Source: Streptomyces sp. yr375
GTDB taxonomy: Bacteria > Actinomycetota > Actinomycetes > Streptomycetales > Streptomycetaceae
NCBI RefSeq assembly: GCF_900110755.1
Contig: NZ_FOFF01000005.1
Location: 186,001-250,000, forward strand
Reading direction: 5' to 3'
Length of the DNA stretch: 64,000 bases
Shown here piece by piece: positions 41,324 through 49,712 of the stretch (position 1 is its first letter; every line of letters starts with the position of its first letter). The notes beneath the pieces were generated by a model. The model made no database searches. It was not told where the DNA came from and saw only the letters and a program-made list of their open reading frames with translations. Position numbers and translations under genes: made by a program.

Positions 41324-41345
41324 CGTACTCCGCTCGTACTCCGCT
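41324..41345. repeat. 11-bp perfect tandem duplication after a stop codon
   Basis: CGTACTCCGCT occurs twice head to tail, starting six bases after the methyltransferase stop. Same 3'-flank position as several other short repeats in this window. Confidence 0.8.
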
Positions 41346-41417
41346 CTTAAGAGTGAACGGCGGTCGGGGTGGCCGTGGTGCGCCGGCCACCCCGACTCGT
41401 ACGCGTGGTGCGCGCGG

Positions 41418-41630
41418 TCAGGCCTCGTTCGCCCGCAGGCTCATCGGGCCGTAGATCTCGGTGGAGTCCTCGAACAGCCGCACCTGCTCCGCGCCGCCTT
41501 CGAGGAGGTCCTTCCACACTTCCCCGATCCAGGACTCGGCGTCCCCCTGCGTGGTGAACTCCTCGGGCTCCACCGCGGGTGGGACCTCCGTCCCGTCGGC
41601 CTTCTCGAACCGCCACGTCCATGCCGCCAT
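41418..41630 (-). CDS. Small conserved hypothetical protein (70 aa)
   Basis: 70 residues, MAAWTWRFEKADGTEVPPAV..., acidic, with no membrane helix. GGGAGG six bases before the ATG is a strong ribosome site. The pattern of alternating aromatic and acidic residues and the conserved position between the methyltransferase and cobU support a real gene. Function unknown. Confidence 0.82.
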   Translation of the reverse strand: MAAWTWRFEKADGTEVPPAVEPEEFTTQGDAESWIGEVWKDLLEGGAEQVRLFEDSTEIYGPMSLRANEA

Positions 41631-41744
41631 GTACGCCTCCCAGCTATGACCACGTGCAGAGCAGAAGCCGGATCTTGGTCCGGTCTTTGCCGAGCAGCCT
41701 AGTCGGATGCGCAAGACCAGGTCAGACACGCGAAAATCAGCTCT

Positions 41745-42953
41745 GTGGACGTCACTCTGCTCGGTACCGGTGCCCCGGCGGGCCTGCCCCGCCCCGACTG
41801 CCCCTGCGCCGTGTGCGCGACCTCGCTCGGCGCACACGCGCGTGCGGCGACCGCGTTGCTCGTGGACGGCTCCCTGCTGCTCGACCTGACGCCGGGCGCG
41901 GCGTTCGCCGCCGCGCGCGCCGGCCGGTCGCTGGGCGGGGTGCGGCAGGTGCTGCTGACCCACCCGCACGACGGCCCCCCGGTGGAGGTGCCGGCCGGGC
42001 TGCCGCAGCCCGGCCGGGTGCCCGACTGGCGGGAGTTGGCGCTGCTGACGGGGCATCGGGTGCGGGCGGTGGCGATGGACGCGCCGGGCACCGGGTACGC
42101 GGTCACCGGCCCGGACGGGCAGCGGCTGCTGTATCTGCCGCCCGGGGGCGCGCCGGCCGGTCTGGAGGAGGGGCCCGGGCCCGTCGAGCGGTACGACATG
42201 GTCCTCGCGGATCTGGTGGGGCGGCCGGACGCGCTGGCGAAGCTGCGGGCGGTGGGCGCGGTGGGGCCGACGACCGACGTGGTCGCCGTCCATCTCGACC
42301 ACGGCGTGCCGCCGGGCGCGGAGCTGGCGCGGCGGCTCGCGGCGGCGGGCGCGCGGACGGTGCCGGACGGGTCGACGCTGACGGTGGGCGTGTACGACGA
42401 GGTGCCGGACGTGCCGCGGCGGACGCTGGTGCTGGGCGGCGCCCGGTCGGGGAAGTCGGTGGAGGCCGAACGGCGGCTGGAGTCCTTCCCGGACGTGCTG
42501 TACGTGGCGACCGGCGGCACCCGGGGCGGGGACACCGAGTGGGCGTCGCGGGTCTCGGTGCACCGGGAGCGGCGGCCCGGGTCCTGGCGTACGACGGAGA
42601 CCTGCGACCTCGTCCCCCTGCTGGGCAAGGACGGGGCGCCGCTGCTGATCGACTGTCTGTCGCTGTGGCTGACGGACGTCATGGACACGGTCGGGGCGTG
42701 GGACGACGCGATGTGGGCGGACGGCGGCGAACGCGCCCTGCGCGCACGGGTGGTGGAGCTGGCGCAGGCCGTGCGCGCGGCGCGGCGGACGGTCGTCCTG
42801 GTGTCCAACGAGGTCGGCTCGGGGATCGTGCCGGCCACCGCGTCCGGGCGGCGCTACCGCGACGAGCTGGGACGGCTCAACGCGGCGGTCGCCGCCGAGT
42901 GCGAGGAGGTCGTGCTGGTGGTGGCGGGGCAGGCGCTGGTGCTCCGGGGCTGA
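41745..42953 (+). CDS. cobU: Metallo-beta-lactamase-like domain fused to CobU
   Basis: 402 residues, GTG start. Residues 1-215 look like a degenerate metallo-beta-lactamase-fold domain (LLGTGAPAGLPRPDCPCAVC, THPHDG, HLDHG). Residues 225-402 are adenosylcobinamide kinase/guanylyltransferase with the P-loop LGGARSGKS and the IDCLSLWLTD and VSNEVGSGIVP motifs. CobU activates adenosylcobinamide to its GDP form for lower-loop assembly with CobT and CobS, both encoded downstream in this window. The N-terminal domain lacks a complete HxHxDH, so hydrolase activity is doubtful. Confidence 0.9.
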   Translation: MDVTLLGTGAPAGLPRPDCPCAVCATSLGAHARAATALLVDGSLLLDLTPGAAFAAARAGRSLGGVRQVLLTHPHDGPPVEVPAGLPQPGRVPDWRELALLTGHRVRAVAMDAPGTGYAVTGPDGQRLLYLPPGGAPAGLEEGPGPVERYDMVLADLVGRPDALAKLRAVGAVGPTTDVVAVHLDHGVPPGAELARRLAAAGARTVPDGSTLTVGVYDEVPDVPRRTLVLGGARSGKSVEAERRLESFPDVLYVATGGTRGGDTEWASRVSVHRERRPGSWRTTETCDLVPLLGKDGAPLLIDCLSLWLTDVMDTVGAWDDAMWADGGERALRARVVELAQAVRAARRTVVLVSNEVGSGIVPATASGRRYRDELGRLNAAVAAECEEVVLVVAGQALVLRG

Positions 42954-42972
42954 ACCGGCCGGTCCCGGTGGC

Positions 42973-43872
42973 TCAGTTCTTCCGCGCGACGATCCGGTAG
43001 GCGTTGGAGAAGCGGGTGCGGCGCAGGGCCGGGGCCAGGAGGTGGTCGAGTACGGCGGCCAGGGCGGTCAGGGGTCCGGCGGTGCGGTGCAGGCGGGTCC
43101 GGTCGAGGTAGCGCGAGGCGGCCGTCGCCAGGTCGCGGGGGGTGTGGGGGGCCTTGCGGTCCGTCACGACGATCTCGCAGCCCTGGGCCTCCAGTTCGGT
43201 GCGGAGGTTGGCCAGCGGGATCAGGTGGAGGTGGCGGGGCTGGTCGTGGGAGGGCCACCACTTGCCGAGGAGCGCGGCGGAGGCGCTGGCGGGGTCCGGG
43301 AGTTCCAGGAGGAGGTGGCCGCCGGGCCGCAGGGCGGTCAGCGCCGCCGTGAGTTCCCGGCGCGGGTCGCGGGTGTGTTCGAGGTGGTGGAGCATGCTGA
43401 CGACGTCGTAGCGGCCGCGCAGCCGCGACAGGATCTCCGGGGTGGTGAGCTGGCCCATGTGGGCCTCGTCGAGGCGGCCCTCGGCCTGCGCCCGCTCGAC
43501 CCTGGGGGTCGGGTCCACCCCGTCGAACGCCGTGTAGGCGAACAGTTCCCTGGCCGCCGCCGGGAAGGGCGCGTCGCCCGTGCCGACGTCGAGCCAGCTC
43601 TCCGGTTCGGGGAAGGGCAGCATCGCCCGGGCCGTCGCCCGCAGTTGCCCGCGGCCGGCCGGTTCGTCGGCCTCGGCGGCGTACAGCGCGAGCCCCTCGG
43701 TGGTCAGGCGCGGGTTCTGGAAGGCGTGGGCGCAGTCCCGGCACTGGTCGACCACGAACGTGCCGGGCCTGCGGTGGCGCAGGTCGGGTGCGCGCAGCCG
43801 GGTGCGCAGGCGCTTCGAGCCGCACCAGGGGCAGTCGTCGCGGCGCGGCTCGTGGACGGGCCTGGGGGGCAT
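42973..43872 (-). CDS. Class I SAM-dependent methyltransferase with N-terminal zinc knuckle
   Basis: 299 residues from the ATG at 43872. Two Cys pairs near the N-terminus (CPWCGSKRL, CRDCAHAF) form a likely zinc knuckle. Then a methyltransferase domain with WLDVGTGDAPFPAAA (motif I) and YDVVSMLHHLEHTRDP, plus a hydrophobic C-terminal region. Similar proteins methylate small molecules or sugars; the substrate is not evident. It is opposite in strand to the cob genes on either side. Confidence 0.87.
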   Translation of the reverse strand: MPPRPVHEPRRDDCPWCGSKRLRTRLRAPDLRHRRPGTFVVDQCRDCAHAFQNPRLTTEGLALYAAEADEPAGRGQLRATARAMLPFPEPESWLDVGTGDAPFPAAARELFAYTAFDGVDPTPRVERAQAEGRLDEAHMGQLTTPEILSRLRGRYDVVSMLHHLEHTRDPRRELTAALTALRPGGHLLLELPDPASASAALLGKWWPSHDQPRHLHLIPLANLRTELEAQGCEIVVTDRKAPHTPRDLATAASRYLDRTRLHRTAGPLTALAAVLDHLLAPALRRTRFSNAYRIVARKN

Positions 43873-44058
43873 GAGCGGCTCCGGAGTGCGACGGGAGAAG
43901 TGCGACGGGAAGAGCGGGGGACAAGCATCGGGCGGGCGAACGACAATTTGCGGCAAAACGGAACGTATGGGATCCCGATGTCGGGTGCAATGACGTCACG
44001 CGGGTGTGGTGGCGACGGAGCGCGGAACTGTTCGACCGGTGCCGGTACTGTTCGGCGA

Positions 44059-45192
44059 ATGAGCTCGCTTAATCTCGACGACTTCACCGATCTGATCGAG
44101 CGCCCCGACGGCGGGGTGCGCCGCGACGCGGAGGCGCGCCGGGAACGTCAGATCGTGCCGCCCGGCTCGCTGGGGCGCCTGGACGAACTGGGTGAGTGGC
44201 TGGCGGCGGCGCAGGGCTCGGCGCCCGTGCGTCCGGTCGAGCGGCCGCGGGTGGTGCTGTTCGCCGGCGACCACGGGATCGCCGAGCTCGGCGTCTCGGC
44301 CCGACCGGCGGGCAGCGCGGCGGAGTTGGTGCGGGAGGTGCTGGCGGGCGGCCGTCCGGTGTCCGTGCTCGCCCGCCGTCTCGGCGTGCCGGTGCGGGTC
44401 GTGGACATGGCCCTGGACTGCGACCCGGACATGTTCCCCGAGGACGTCGTACGGCACCGGGTGCGGCGCGGCAGCGGCCGGATCGACATCGAGGACGCGC
44501 TGACGGTCGAGCAGGCCGAGGCCGCGTTCCGGGCGGGCATGGCCGTCGCCGACGAGGAGGCCGACTCCGGTACGGACCTGGTCGTACTCGGCGACGTCAG
44601 CGTCGGCGGGACGACGGCCGCGGGCGTGCTGGTCGCCGCGCTGTGCGGGACGGACGCGTCGGTGGTGACCGGGCGGGGCGGCGAGGCGATCGACGACCTG
44701 GCGTGGATGCGCAAGTGCGCCGCCATCCGGGACGCGTTGCGCCGGGCGCGGCCGGTGCTCGGCGAGCAGGTGCAGTTGCTGGCGACGGTGGGCGGGGCCG
44801 ACCTCGCCGCCATGACGGGCTTTCTGCTCCAGTGCGCGGTACGGAAGTTGCCGGTCGTCCTGGACGGCGTCGTCGCGGCTGCCTGCGCGCTCGTCGGGCA
44901 GCGGATCGCGTTCCGGGCGCCGGACTGGTGGCTGGCCGCGCACACGAGCGGCGAACCGGGGCAGGCGAAGGCACTCGACCGGATGGCCCTGGAACCGCTC
45001 CTCGACCAGGGCGTGAAGGTCGGCGAGGGCGCCGGCGCCCTGCTCGCCCTCCCCCTGGTCCAGGCCGCGGCGGCACTGGCCGCGGAACTCCCCGAGAAGC
45101 CCGAGGCATCCGACGTATCCGCGGTCTCCGACGAGAAGGCCGAGGATTCCGGGGCTGCCGGGGCTGCCGAGGAGGAAGTGGCGGCGGAGTAG
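44059..45192 (+). CDS. cobT: Nicotinate-nucleotide-dimethylbenzimidazole phosphoribosyltransferase
   Basis: 377 residues. Typical segments are PGSLGRLDELGEWLA, FAGDHGIAELGVSA, GDVSVGGTT, VTGRGG and AHTSGEPGQAKALDRM, followed by the KVGEGAGALLALPLVQAA catalytic region. It makes alpha-ribazole phosphate, the lower ligand of cobalamin. TACTGT at 44046-44051 lies seven bases before the ATG, consistent with a leaderless mRNA. The C-terminus carries a non-conserved acidic Ala-rich tail. A G/A-rich repeat follows the stop. Confidence 0.94.
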   Translation: MSSLNLDDFTDLIERPDGGVRRDAEARRERQIVPPGSLGRLDELGEWLAAAQGSAPVRPVERPRVVLFAGDHGIAELGVSARPAGSAAELVREVLAGGRPVSVLARRLGVPVRVVDMALDCDPDMFPEDVVRHRVRRGSGRIDIEDALTVEQAEAAFRAGMAVADEEADSGTDLVVLGDVSVGGTTAAGVLVAALCGTDASVVTGRGGEAIDDLAWMRKCAAIRDALRRARPVLGEQVQLLATVGGADLAAMTGFLLQCAVRKLPVVLDGVVAAACALVGQRIAFRAPDWWLAAHTSGEPGQAKALDRMALEPLLDQGVKVGEGAGALLALPLVQAAAALAAELPEKPEASDVSAVSDEKAEDSGAAGAAEEEVAAE

Positions 45193-45240
45193 CGGGCAGG
45201 GAGCGGGAAGTAGGGAGCAGGGAGCAGGGCGGGGAAATGG
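45193..45240. repeat. Purine-rich short tandem repeat after the cobT stop
   Basis: GCAGGGAGCGGGAAGTAGGG then AGCAGGGAGCAGGGCGGGG contains several AGGGAGC units directly behind the cobT stop codon. It lies upstream of the MprF-like gene. Confidence 0.6.
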
Positions 45241-45296
45241 GACAGGCGGCAGCAAAAGAGCCGTTTCCCGGAAGTGCAGCCATATGATCACCGCTC

Positions 45297-47015
45297 ATGG
45301 GCAACACCCGGGGCGCCGCCGCCTTCGCCGTCTGGTATCTGCGGGCCGTCGCGTTCGTCAACTTCCTCAGTGCGGTGTGGGTCTCCCTGGGGCAGGACGT
45401 GCGACGGCACAACCAGGAGAACCTGTTCACGCCGTACCTCCTGACGGCCGGTTTCGCGTCCGGCGTCTTCACCGCGTTCCTGGCCGTCACCATGCGGCGG
45501 CGCAAACGGGCCGCGTGGATCCTCAACCTCGGCCTCAGCGGGGCGTTCCTGGTGCTGTTCGCGCTGGCCATGGCGTTCCCGGAGATCCGGCGGCACCCGC
45601 AGAACTGGGTCTCGCTCGCACTGACCGCCGCCTTCGTGGCCGCGCTGCTCGCCGGGCGGCGGGAGTTCTACGCGAAGGGCGACCGGTCCAACCCGAGGCT
45701 CGCCGCGGTCGTCGGCGTCGGCGGGCTGCTGGCCGCCTCGCTGCTGGCCGCCCTGCTGGTGACGGTCACCAACCGGGCGGCCGCCGCCTCCACGTTCCTC
45801 GAACGCTGGCGCTACGGCACGCTGCGGCTGGTGTCGGTCGCCGCCGACGACTACCGCGTCCCCGGGATCGCCCCGCCCACCTGGGTGGACGTCGCCGTCA
45901 ACGTCATGAGCACGGTGCTCGTCCTGGCCGTCCTGTACGCCGCGTTCCGCTCCCGGCGGGCCGTCGACCCACTCACCGAGGACGACGAGAAACGGCTGCG
46001 GGAACTCCTCGACCGGCACGGTGAGCGGGACTCGCTCGGCTACTTCGCGCTGCGCCGCGAGAAGAGCGTGTGCTTCTCGCCGACCGGCAAGGCGGCCGTC
46101 GCCTACCGTGTCGTCGGCGGGGTGTCACTGGCGTCCGGGGACCCGCTCGGGGACCCGGAGGCGTGGCCGGGGGCGATCGAGCCGTGGCTCGCCGAGGCGC
46201 GGGCGCACGGCTGGATCCCGGCGGTGATGGGGGCGGGCGAGGAGGCCGGGACGGTGTACGCGCGGCACGGTCTGGACGCCCTGGAGCTGGGCGACGAGGC
46301 GCTCGTGGAGGTCGCCGAGTTCACCCTCGAGGGGCGCGCCATGCGGACCGTCCGGCAGGCCTGCAACCGGGTCCGGCGGGCCGGGTACACGGTGCGGGTA
46401 CGGCGGCACGAGGACATCCCCGCCGACGAGATGACGTACCTCCTGCGCCGCGCCGACGACTGGCGCGACGGGGCCACCGAGCGCGGGTTCAGCATGGCGC
46501 TGGGGCGGCTCGGGGACCCGGCGGACGGCCGCTGCGTGCTGCTGGAGTGCCACGACGCGCACGGCGAGCTGCGCGCGCTGCTGTCCTTCGTGCCGTGGGG
46601 CCCGCACGGTCTGTCCCTGGACCTGATGCGCCGGGACCGGGACTCCGACAACGGCCTGATGGAGTTCATGGTCATCGAACTGCTGCTGGGCGCCCGGGAC
46701 TTGGGCGTCACCGCGGTCTCGCTCAACTTCGCCGTGTTCCGCTCGGTCTTCGAGCGGGGCGCGCGCCTCGGCGCGGGGCCGGTGCTGCGGCTGTGGCGGT
46801 CGCTGCTCGGGTTCTTCTCGCGCTGGTGGCAGATCGAGTCGCTGTACCGCGCCAACGCCAAGTACCGGCCCATCTGGGAGCCCCGCTTCGTGCTCTTCGA
46901 GAAGAGCGCCGACCTGCCCCGCATCGCCGTCGCGGCGGCCCGCGCGGAAGGGTTCCTGGAAGCGCCGGGACTGCCGAAGTGGCTGCACCGCAAGCACCTG
47001 GAGACCCACCGGTGA
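45297..47015 (+). CDS. MprF-like DUF2156 phospholipid aminoacyltransferase family protein
   Basis: 572 residues. Residues 1-225 contain six or seven membrane helices; residues 240-555 form a cytoplasmic DUF2156 (dual GNAT-fold) domain with VAYRVVGGVSLASGDPLGDP, QACNRVRRAGYTV and ISLNFAVFRSVFERG-type motifs (here VSLNFAVFRSVFERG). The family includes lysyl- and alanyl-phosphatidylglycerol synthases, which neutralise membrane charge; the amino acid used here is unknown. The stop overlaps the next GTG by four bases, coupling it to the rhomboid-like gene. Confidence 0.9.
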   Translation: MGNTRGAAAFAVWYLRAVAFVNFLSAVWVSLGQDVRRHNQENLFTPYLLTAGFASGVFTAFLAVTMRRRKRAAWILNLGLSGAFLVLFALAMAFPEIRRHPQNWVSLALTAAFVAALLAGRREFYAKGDRSNPRLAAVVGVGGLLAASLLAALLVTVTNRAAAASTFLERWRYGTLRLVSVAADDYRVPGIAPPTWVDVAVNVMSTVLVLAVLYAAFRSRRAVDPLTEDDEKRLRELLDRHGERDSLGYFALRREKSVCFSPTGKAAVAYRVVGGVSLASGDPLGDPEAWPGAIEPWLAEARAHGWIPAVMGAGEEAGTVYARHGLDALELGDEALVEVAEFTLEGRAMRTVRQACNRVRRAGYTVRVRRHEDIPADEMTYLLRRADDWRDGATERGFSMALGRLGDPADGRCVLLECHDAHGELRALLSFVPWGPHGLSLDLMRRDRDSDNGLMEFMVIELLLGARDLGVTAVSLNFAVFRSVFERGARLGAGPVLRLWRSLLGFFSRWWQIESLYRANAKYRPIWEPRFVLFEKSADLPRIAVAAARAEGFLEAPGLPKWLHRKHLETHR

Positions 47016-47758
47016 ACCGGACCGTCCGGTGGGCGCGCGCCGAATGGGGGCCGCTGTACGAGGCCGTACGCGACCCCCTGGCGGCGCGGCGGTGGCGGGC
47101 GGCGCCGATGACGCTGGGGGCGGTGTGCCTGACGTCGGTGACGCAGCTCGTGCAGAACCAGTCGTGGGGCTGGCAGCCGGTCCAGGACATCGGGGCGGTA
47201 CGGGCCGAGGACCCGTTGTGGCTCGCCCTGCTGCGCACCCCGTTCTCGCTCTTCGTGCCCGCGCTGGACCTGCCGGTCTGGGGCGCGCTCGCGCAGATCC
47301 TGCTGGTGTTCGGGATCGCGGAACTCTGCCTGGGCTGGTGGCGCACCCTCGTCATCGCCTACGCCGCCACCCTCGCCGGCACGCTGTACGCCCGCGTGGC
47401 CGTCGCCCTCGGCCCCGACAGCCCCTTCGGCGTACCCGCCACCGACGCCCACATCGTCGACACCGGCCCGTCGGCAGCGGTCGTCGGCCTCGCGGTGTTT
47501 CTGGGCTGGCGCTATCGCGCGTACGCGACGGCAACGGCGGTCACCGTCGCCATAGTCGTAGAGGTCCTGCTGAAGAACAACCTGGCGGGGAAGGAACATC
47601 TGGCGGCGATCGCGGCGGTGGTGGTCGTTCTGTGCGCCGGTGGACGGAGGTCGGGGCAGCTCCGCCGCGGGGCGCGACCAGCCACAGCGGACCCGCACAC
47701 GCCAGACGAGATGCGCCCCCACCCCCATAGGCGCCCTCACTTGCGCTCCCCCGACTGA
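47012..47758 (+). CDS. Rhomboid-like membrane protein with a C-terminal tail derived from an intergenic repeat
   Basis: 248 residues, GTG start overlapping the MprF-like stop. About six membrane helices (CLTSVTQLVQNQ, ALAQILLVFGIAELCLGWW, ALVTAT-like helices). The fold is rhomboid-like but a GxSx-type catalytic serine was not certain (TGPSAAVVGL is the best candidate), so protease activity is doubtful. Residues after about 213 (GGRRSGQLRRGARPATADPH) are basic, non-hydrophobic and correspond to an inverted copy of the dispersed repeat also found at 11136. The 3' end overlaps the convergent gene by 22 bases. Confidence 0.85.
   Translation: MNRTVRWARAEWGPLYEAVRDPLAARRWRAAPMTLGAVCLTSVTQLVQNQSWGWQPVQDIGAVRAEDPLWLALLRTPFSLFVPALDLPVWGALAQILLVFGIAELCLGWWRTLVIAYAATLAGTLYARVAVALGPDSPFGVPATDAHIVDTGPSAAVVGLAVFLGWRYRAYATATAVTVAIVVEVLLKNNLAGKEHLAAIAAVVVVLCAGGRRSGQLRRGARPATADPHTPDEMRPHPHRRPHLRSPD
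47653..47699 (-). repeat. Dispersed streptomycete repeat, copy C (inverted, inside a coding end)
   Basis: The reverse complement reads GTGCGGGTCCGCTGTGGCTG then GTCGCGCCCCGCGGCGGAGC, matching copies at 11136, 15908 and 51290. Here it is translated as the C-terminal tail of the rhomboid-like protein. Confidence 0.65.
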
Positions 47759-48504
47759 GCAAGCTCCGCGTCCGTCTTGCCGCCCAACCAGTCCCCCACC
47801 ACCCGCCGAGGCCCGGCCCACCGCCGGTCGTGGTGAAAAGCACGCAGCACCGCCCGCGCCCGGGCACGGGGTCGCCGCCGATAGAACCTCCGGGCCCACG
47901 GCGACCCGGGCCGGGCCACCCGGATCAGCCCCACCAGCCCCACGAACGGCACGAACACACTGAAGACCGCCATCTTGGCCTTGCCCTTCGCCAACACGGC
48001 CAGCGAGAACAGGAAGTTGACGACGACGGTGGAGATGACGCCGCCCCGGTCCTGAAGCTCCGCGTCGCTCATGTCGTTGACGCCGAACGGCGAGAAGCCG
48101 ACCAGCAGCAGTCCGACCAGGGCGGCGGTCAGCACCACGGCCTCCACGCTCTTGCGGCCCGCCTCCGTCCAGTACACGTCGTCGAGGTGCAGGATCAGCG
48201 CGAACTCGTCGAGGACGAGGCCCGTGCCGATGCCGAAGACGACCGCGAACGCGCCCGCGCCGAAGCCGTGCCGGCCGCTGGCCACCGCGCCGAAGCCGCC
48301 CGTGACGGTCAGGACGACGCCCGGCACCACATGGTGGATGTGCACCCCGCCGGAACTGCTGATGTTGCCGAAGGGCCCCTTGCCGGCCCGGATGAGACGC
48401 GTGATGACCCGGGTGATCAGGAAGGTGAGCACGAACGCGGTCAGGGCGAGCAGCAGCGGCAGCTTGCCCGGTTCGACGATGTTGCGCTGCAGCCAGTGGC
48501 CCAT
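47737..48504 (-). CDS. Integral membrane protein of unknown function
   Basis: 255 residues with about five membrane helices (LLLALTAFVLTFLITRVITR, VVPGVVLTVTGGFGAVASG, VVLTAALVGLLLVGF and others). A conserved-looking GGVHIHHVVPGV His-rich turn and FALILHLDDVYWTE segment stand out. The C-terminal 50 residues are strongly basic (RRRPRARARAVLRAFHHDRR). No family assigned with confidence. It converges on the rhomboid-like gene and overlaps its last codons. Confidence 0.85.
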   Translation of the reverse strand: MGHWLQRNIVEPGKLPLLLALTAFVLTFLITRVITRLIRAGKGPFGNISSSGGVHIHHVVPGVVLTVTGGFGAVASGRHGFGAGAFAVVFGIGTGLVLDEFALILHLDDVYWTEAGRKSVEAVVLTAALVGLLLVGFSPFGVNDMSDAELQDRGGVISTVVVNFLFSLAVLAKGKAKMAVFSVFVPFVGLVGLIRVARPGSPWARRFYRRRPRARARAVLRAFHHDRRWAGPRRVVGDWLGGKTDAELAQSGERK

Positions 48505-48571
48505 GGCGTCAGTCTCACCGGGCAGGAGGTCGGCTGCCTCGCGGGTGCGGCGTCCGGGCTACTCTGCCGCG

Positions 48572-49372
48572 ATGTCCCCGACCTCGCCTCTCGACGGCCT
48601 CCGCTTCGGCCTCCGTTTCGCCTTCGGCACCCTCACCGTGTTCCCCGTCGAGGTGACCCGCTGGGACCGGCAGGCGGCGCGCGGCGGCATGCTGGCCGCG
48701 CCCGTGGTCGGGCTGGCCGTCGGCGGCTGCGCGGCCGGGCTCGGGCTGCTGCTGCTCCGGCTGGGCGCGAGCCCGCCGCTGGCCGCCGTCGCCTCCGCCG
48801 CCGTACCCGCCGTCCTGACGCGTGGTCTGCACCTCGACGGGCTGGCCGACACCGCGGACGGCCTCGGCAGCGGCAAGCCCGCCGAGGACGCGCTGCGGAT
48901 CATGAAGCAGTCGGACATCGGCCCGTTCGGCGTCCTCACGCTCGTCCTCGTGCTGCTCGCCCAGGTGGCCGCGCTGACGCAGCTCTACGACGCCTCTTGG
49001 GCACGGGGCGCGGCGGCCGCCGTCGGCTCGGCGACCGCCGCCCGGCTCGCGCTGACCCTGGCGGCCCGCGCCGGGGTGCCGCCCGCCCGGCCGGAGGGGC
49101 TGGGCGCGGCGGTCGCCGGCGTGGTCCCGGTGCGGGGCGCGGTCCTGGCCGCCGTCGCCGTCACCCTGGCGGCGGCGGGCGCGGGAGCGTGGTGGTCCGG
49201 GCCGTACGACGCCGTCCGGGCGGGGTGCGCGGTGCTCGCCGCCCTCGCCGCCGCCGAACTGCTCCTGCGGCACTGCACGCGCCGCTTCGGCGGGGTCACC
49301 GGGGACGTGTTCGGCGGCCTCGCGGAGACGGCGGCGACCACCGCGCTGGTGGTGTGCTGTCTGGGCGGTTAG
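48572..49372 (+). CDS. cobS: Adenosylcobinamide-GDP ribazoletransferase (cobalamin synthase)
   Basis: 266 residues, polytopic membrane protein. Diagnostic motifs are LTVFPVEVTRWDRQAARGGM, the active DGLADTADGLGSG loop, and IMKQSDIGPFGV. It joins adenosylcobinamide-GDP (from CobU) and alpha-ribazole (from CobT) to cobalamin at the membrane. TACTCT at 48560-48565 lies six bases before the ATG, suggesting a leaderless transcript. It is separated from cobU and cobT by unrelated membrane genes but on the same strand. Confidence 0.95.
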   Translation: MSPTSPLDGLRFGLRFAFGTLTVFPVEVTRWDRQAARGGMLAAPVVGLAVGGCAAGLGLLLLRLGASPPLAAVASAAVPAVLTRGLHLDGLADTADGLGSGKPAEDALRIMKQSDIGPFGVLTLVLVLLAQVAALTQLYDASWARGAAAAVGSATAARLALTLAARAGVPPARPEGLGAAVAGVVPVRGAVLAAVAVTLAAAGAGAWWSGPYDAVRAGCAVLAALAAAELLLRHCTRRFGGVTGDVFGGLAETAATTALVVCCLGG

Positions 49373-49712
49373 GGCCTACGGCGTCAACAGGCCTGGCGCC
49401 GTACCCCGGTTCGTGCGGCCCCCGAGGGGTGTGGGCCGACGTGTGGAGTGCGAGGATCGAGAGGTGGCTACGACGCCACCGACAGGTGAACACGCGCGTG
49501 CATGGGCCAACGCACACGCACGCGTACGCTCATTGACGGGATTCGCCACGCCGGTCCGCCGCGCCGGTGAGGCAGACCCCGGGTACGACCCCCGGGTACG
49601 ACCACTGGGTACCTCCGCGCCCGCCGACCGGCCCCACGGTCGATCGCCGGGCCTGGTCGACCCGCCCACTCCGGCCACAGCAACTCCACATCGGAAGCGA
49701 GATTTCACCACC
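49373..49712. other. 340-bp pepA upstream region without a gene
   Basis: Between cobS and pepA. It contains an alternating purine/pyrimidine stretch near 49490-49525 (GAACACGCGCGTGCATGG, CGCACACGCACGCGTACG) that is locally palindrome-rich, and TTGACG near 49533 as a possible -35. The open frame that continues upstream of pepA through this DNA shows no family match, so it is left as leader. A CGAGGAT motif near 49450 also appears upstream of lpd. Confidence 0.5.

Noticed and set aside
41640..49712. Cobalamin riboswitch near the cob genes
   Set aside because: No B12-box-like sequence was seen upstream of cobU, cobT or cobS.
49413..49712. Extended N-terminus of PepA
   Set aside because: The upstream in-frame segment is Arg/Pro/Ala-rich with no M17 similarity; the GTG at 49713 starts the family sequence.
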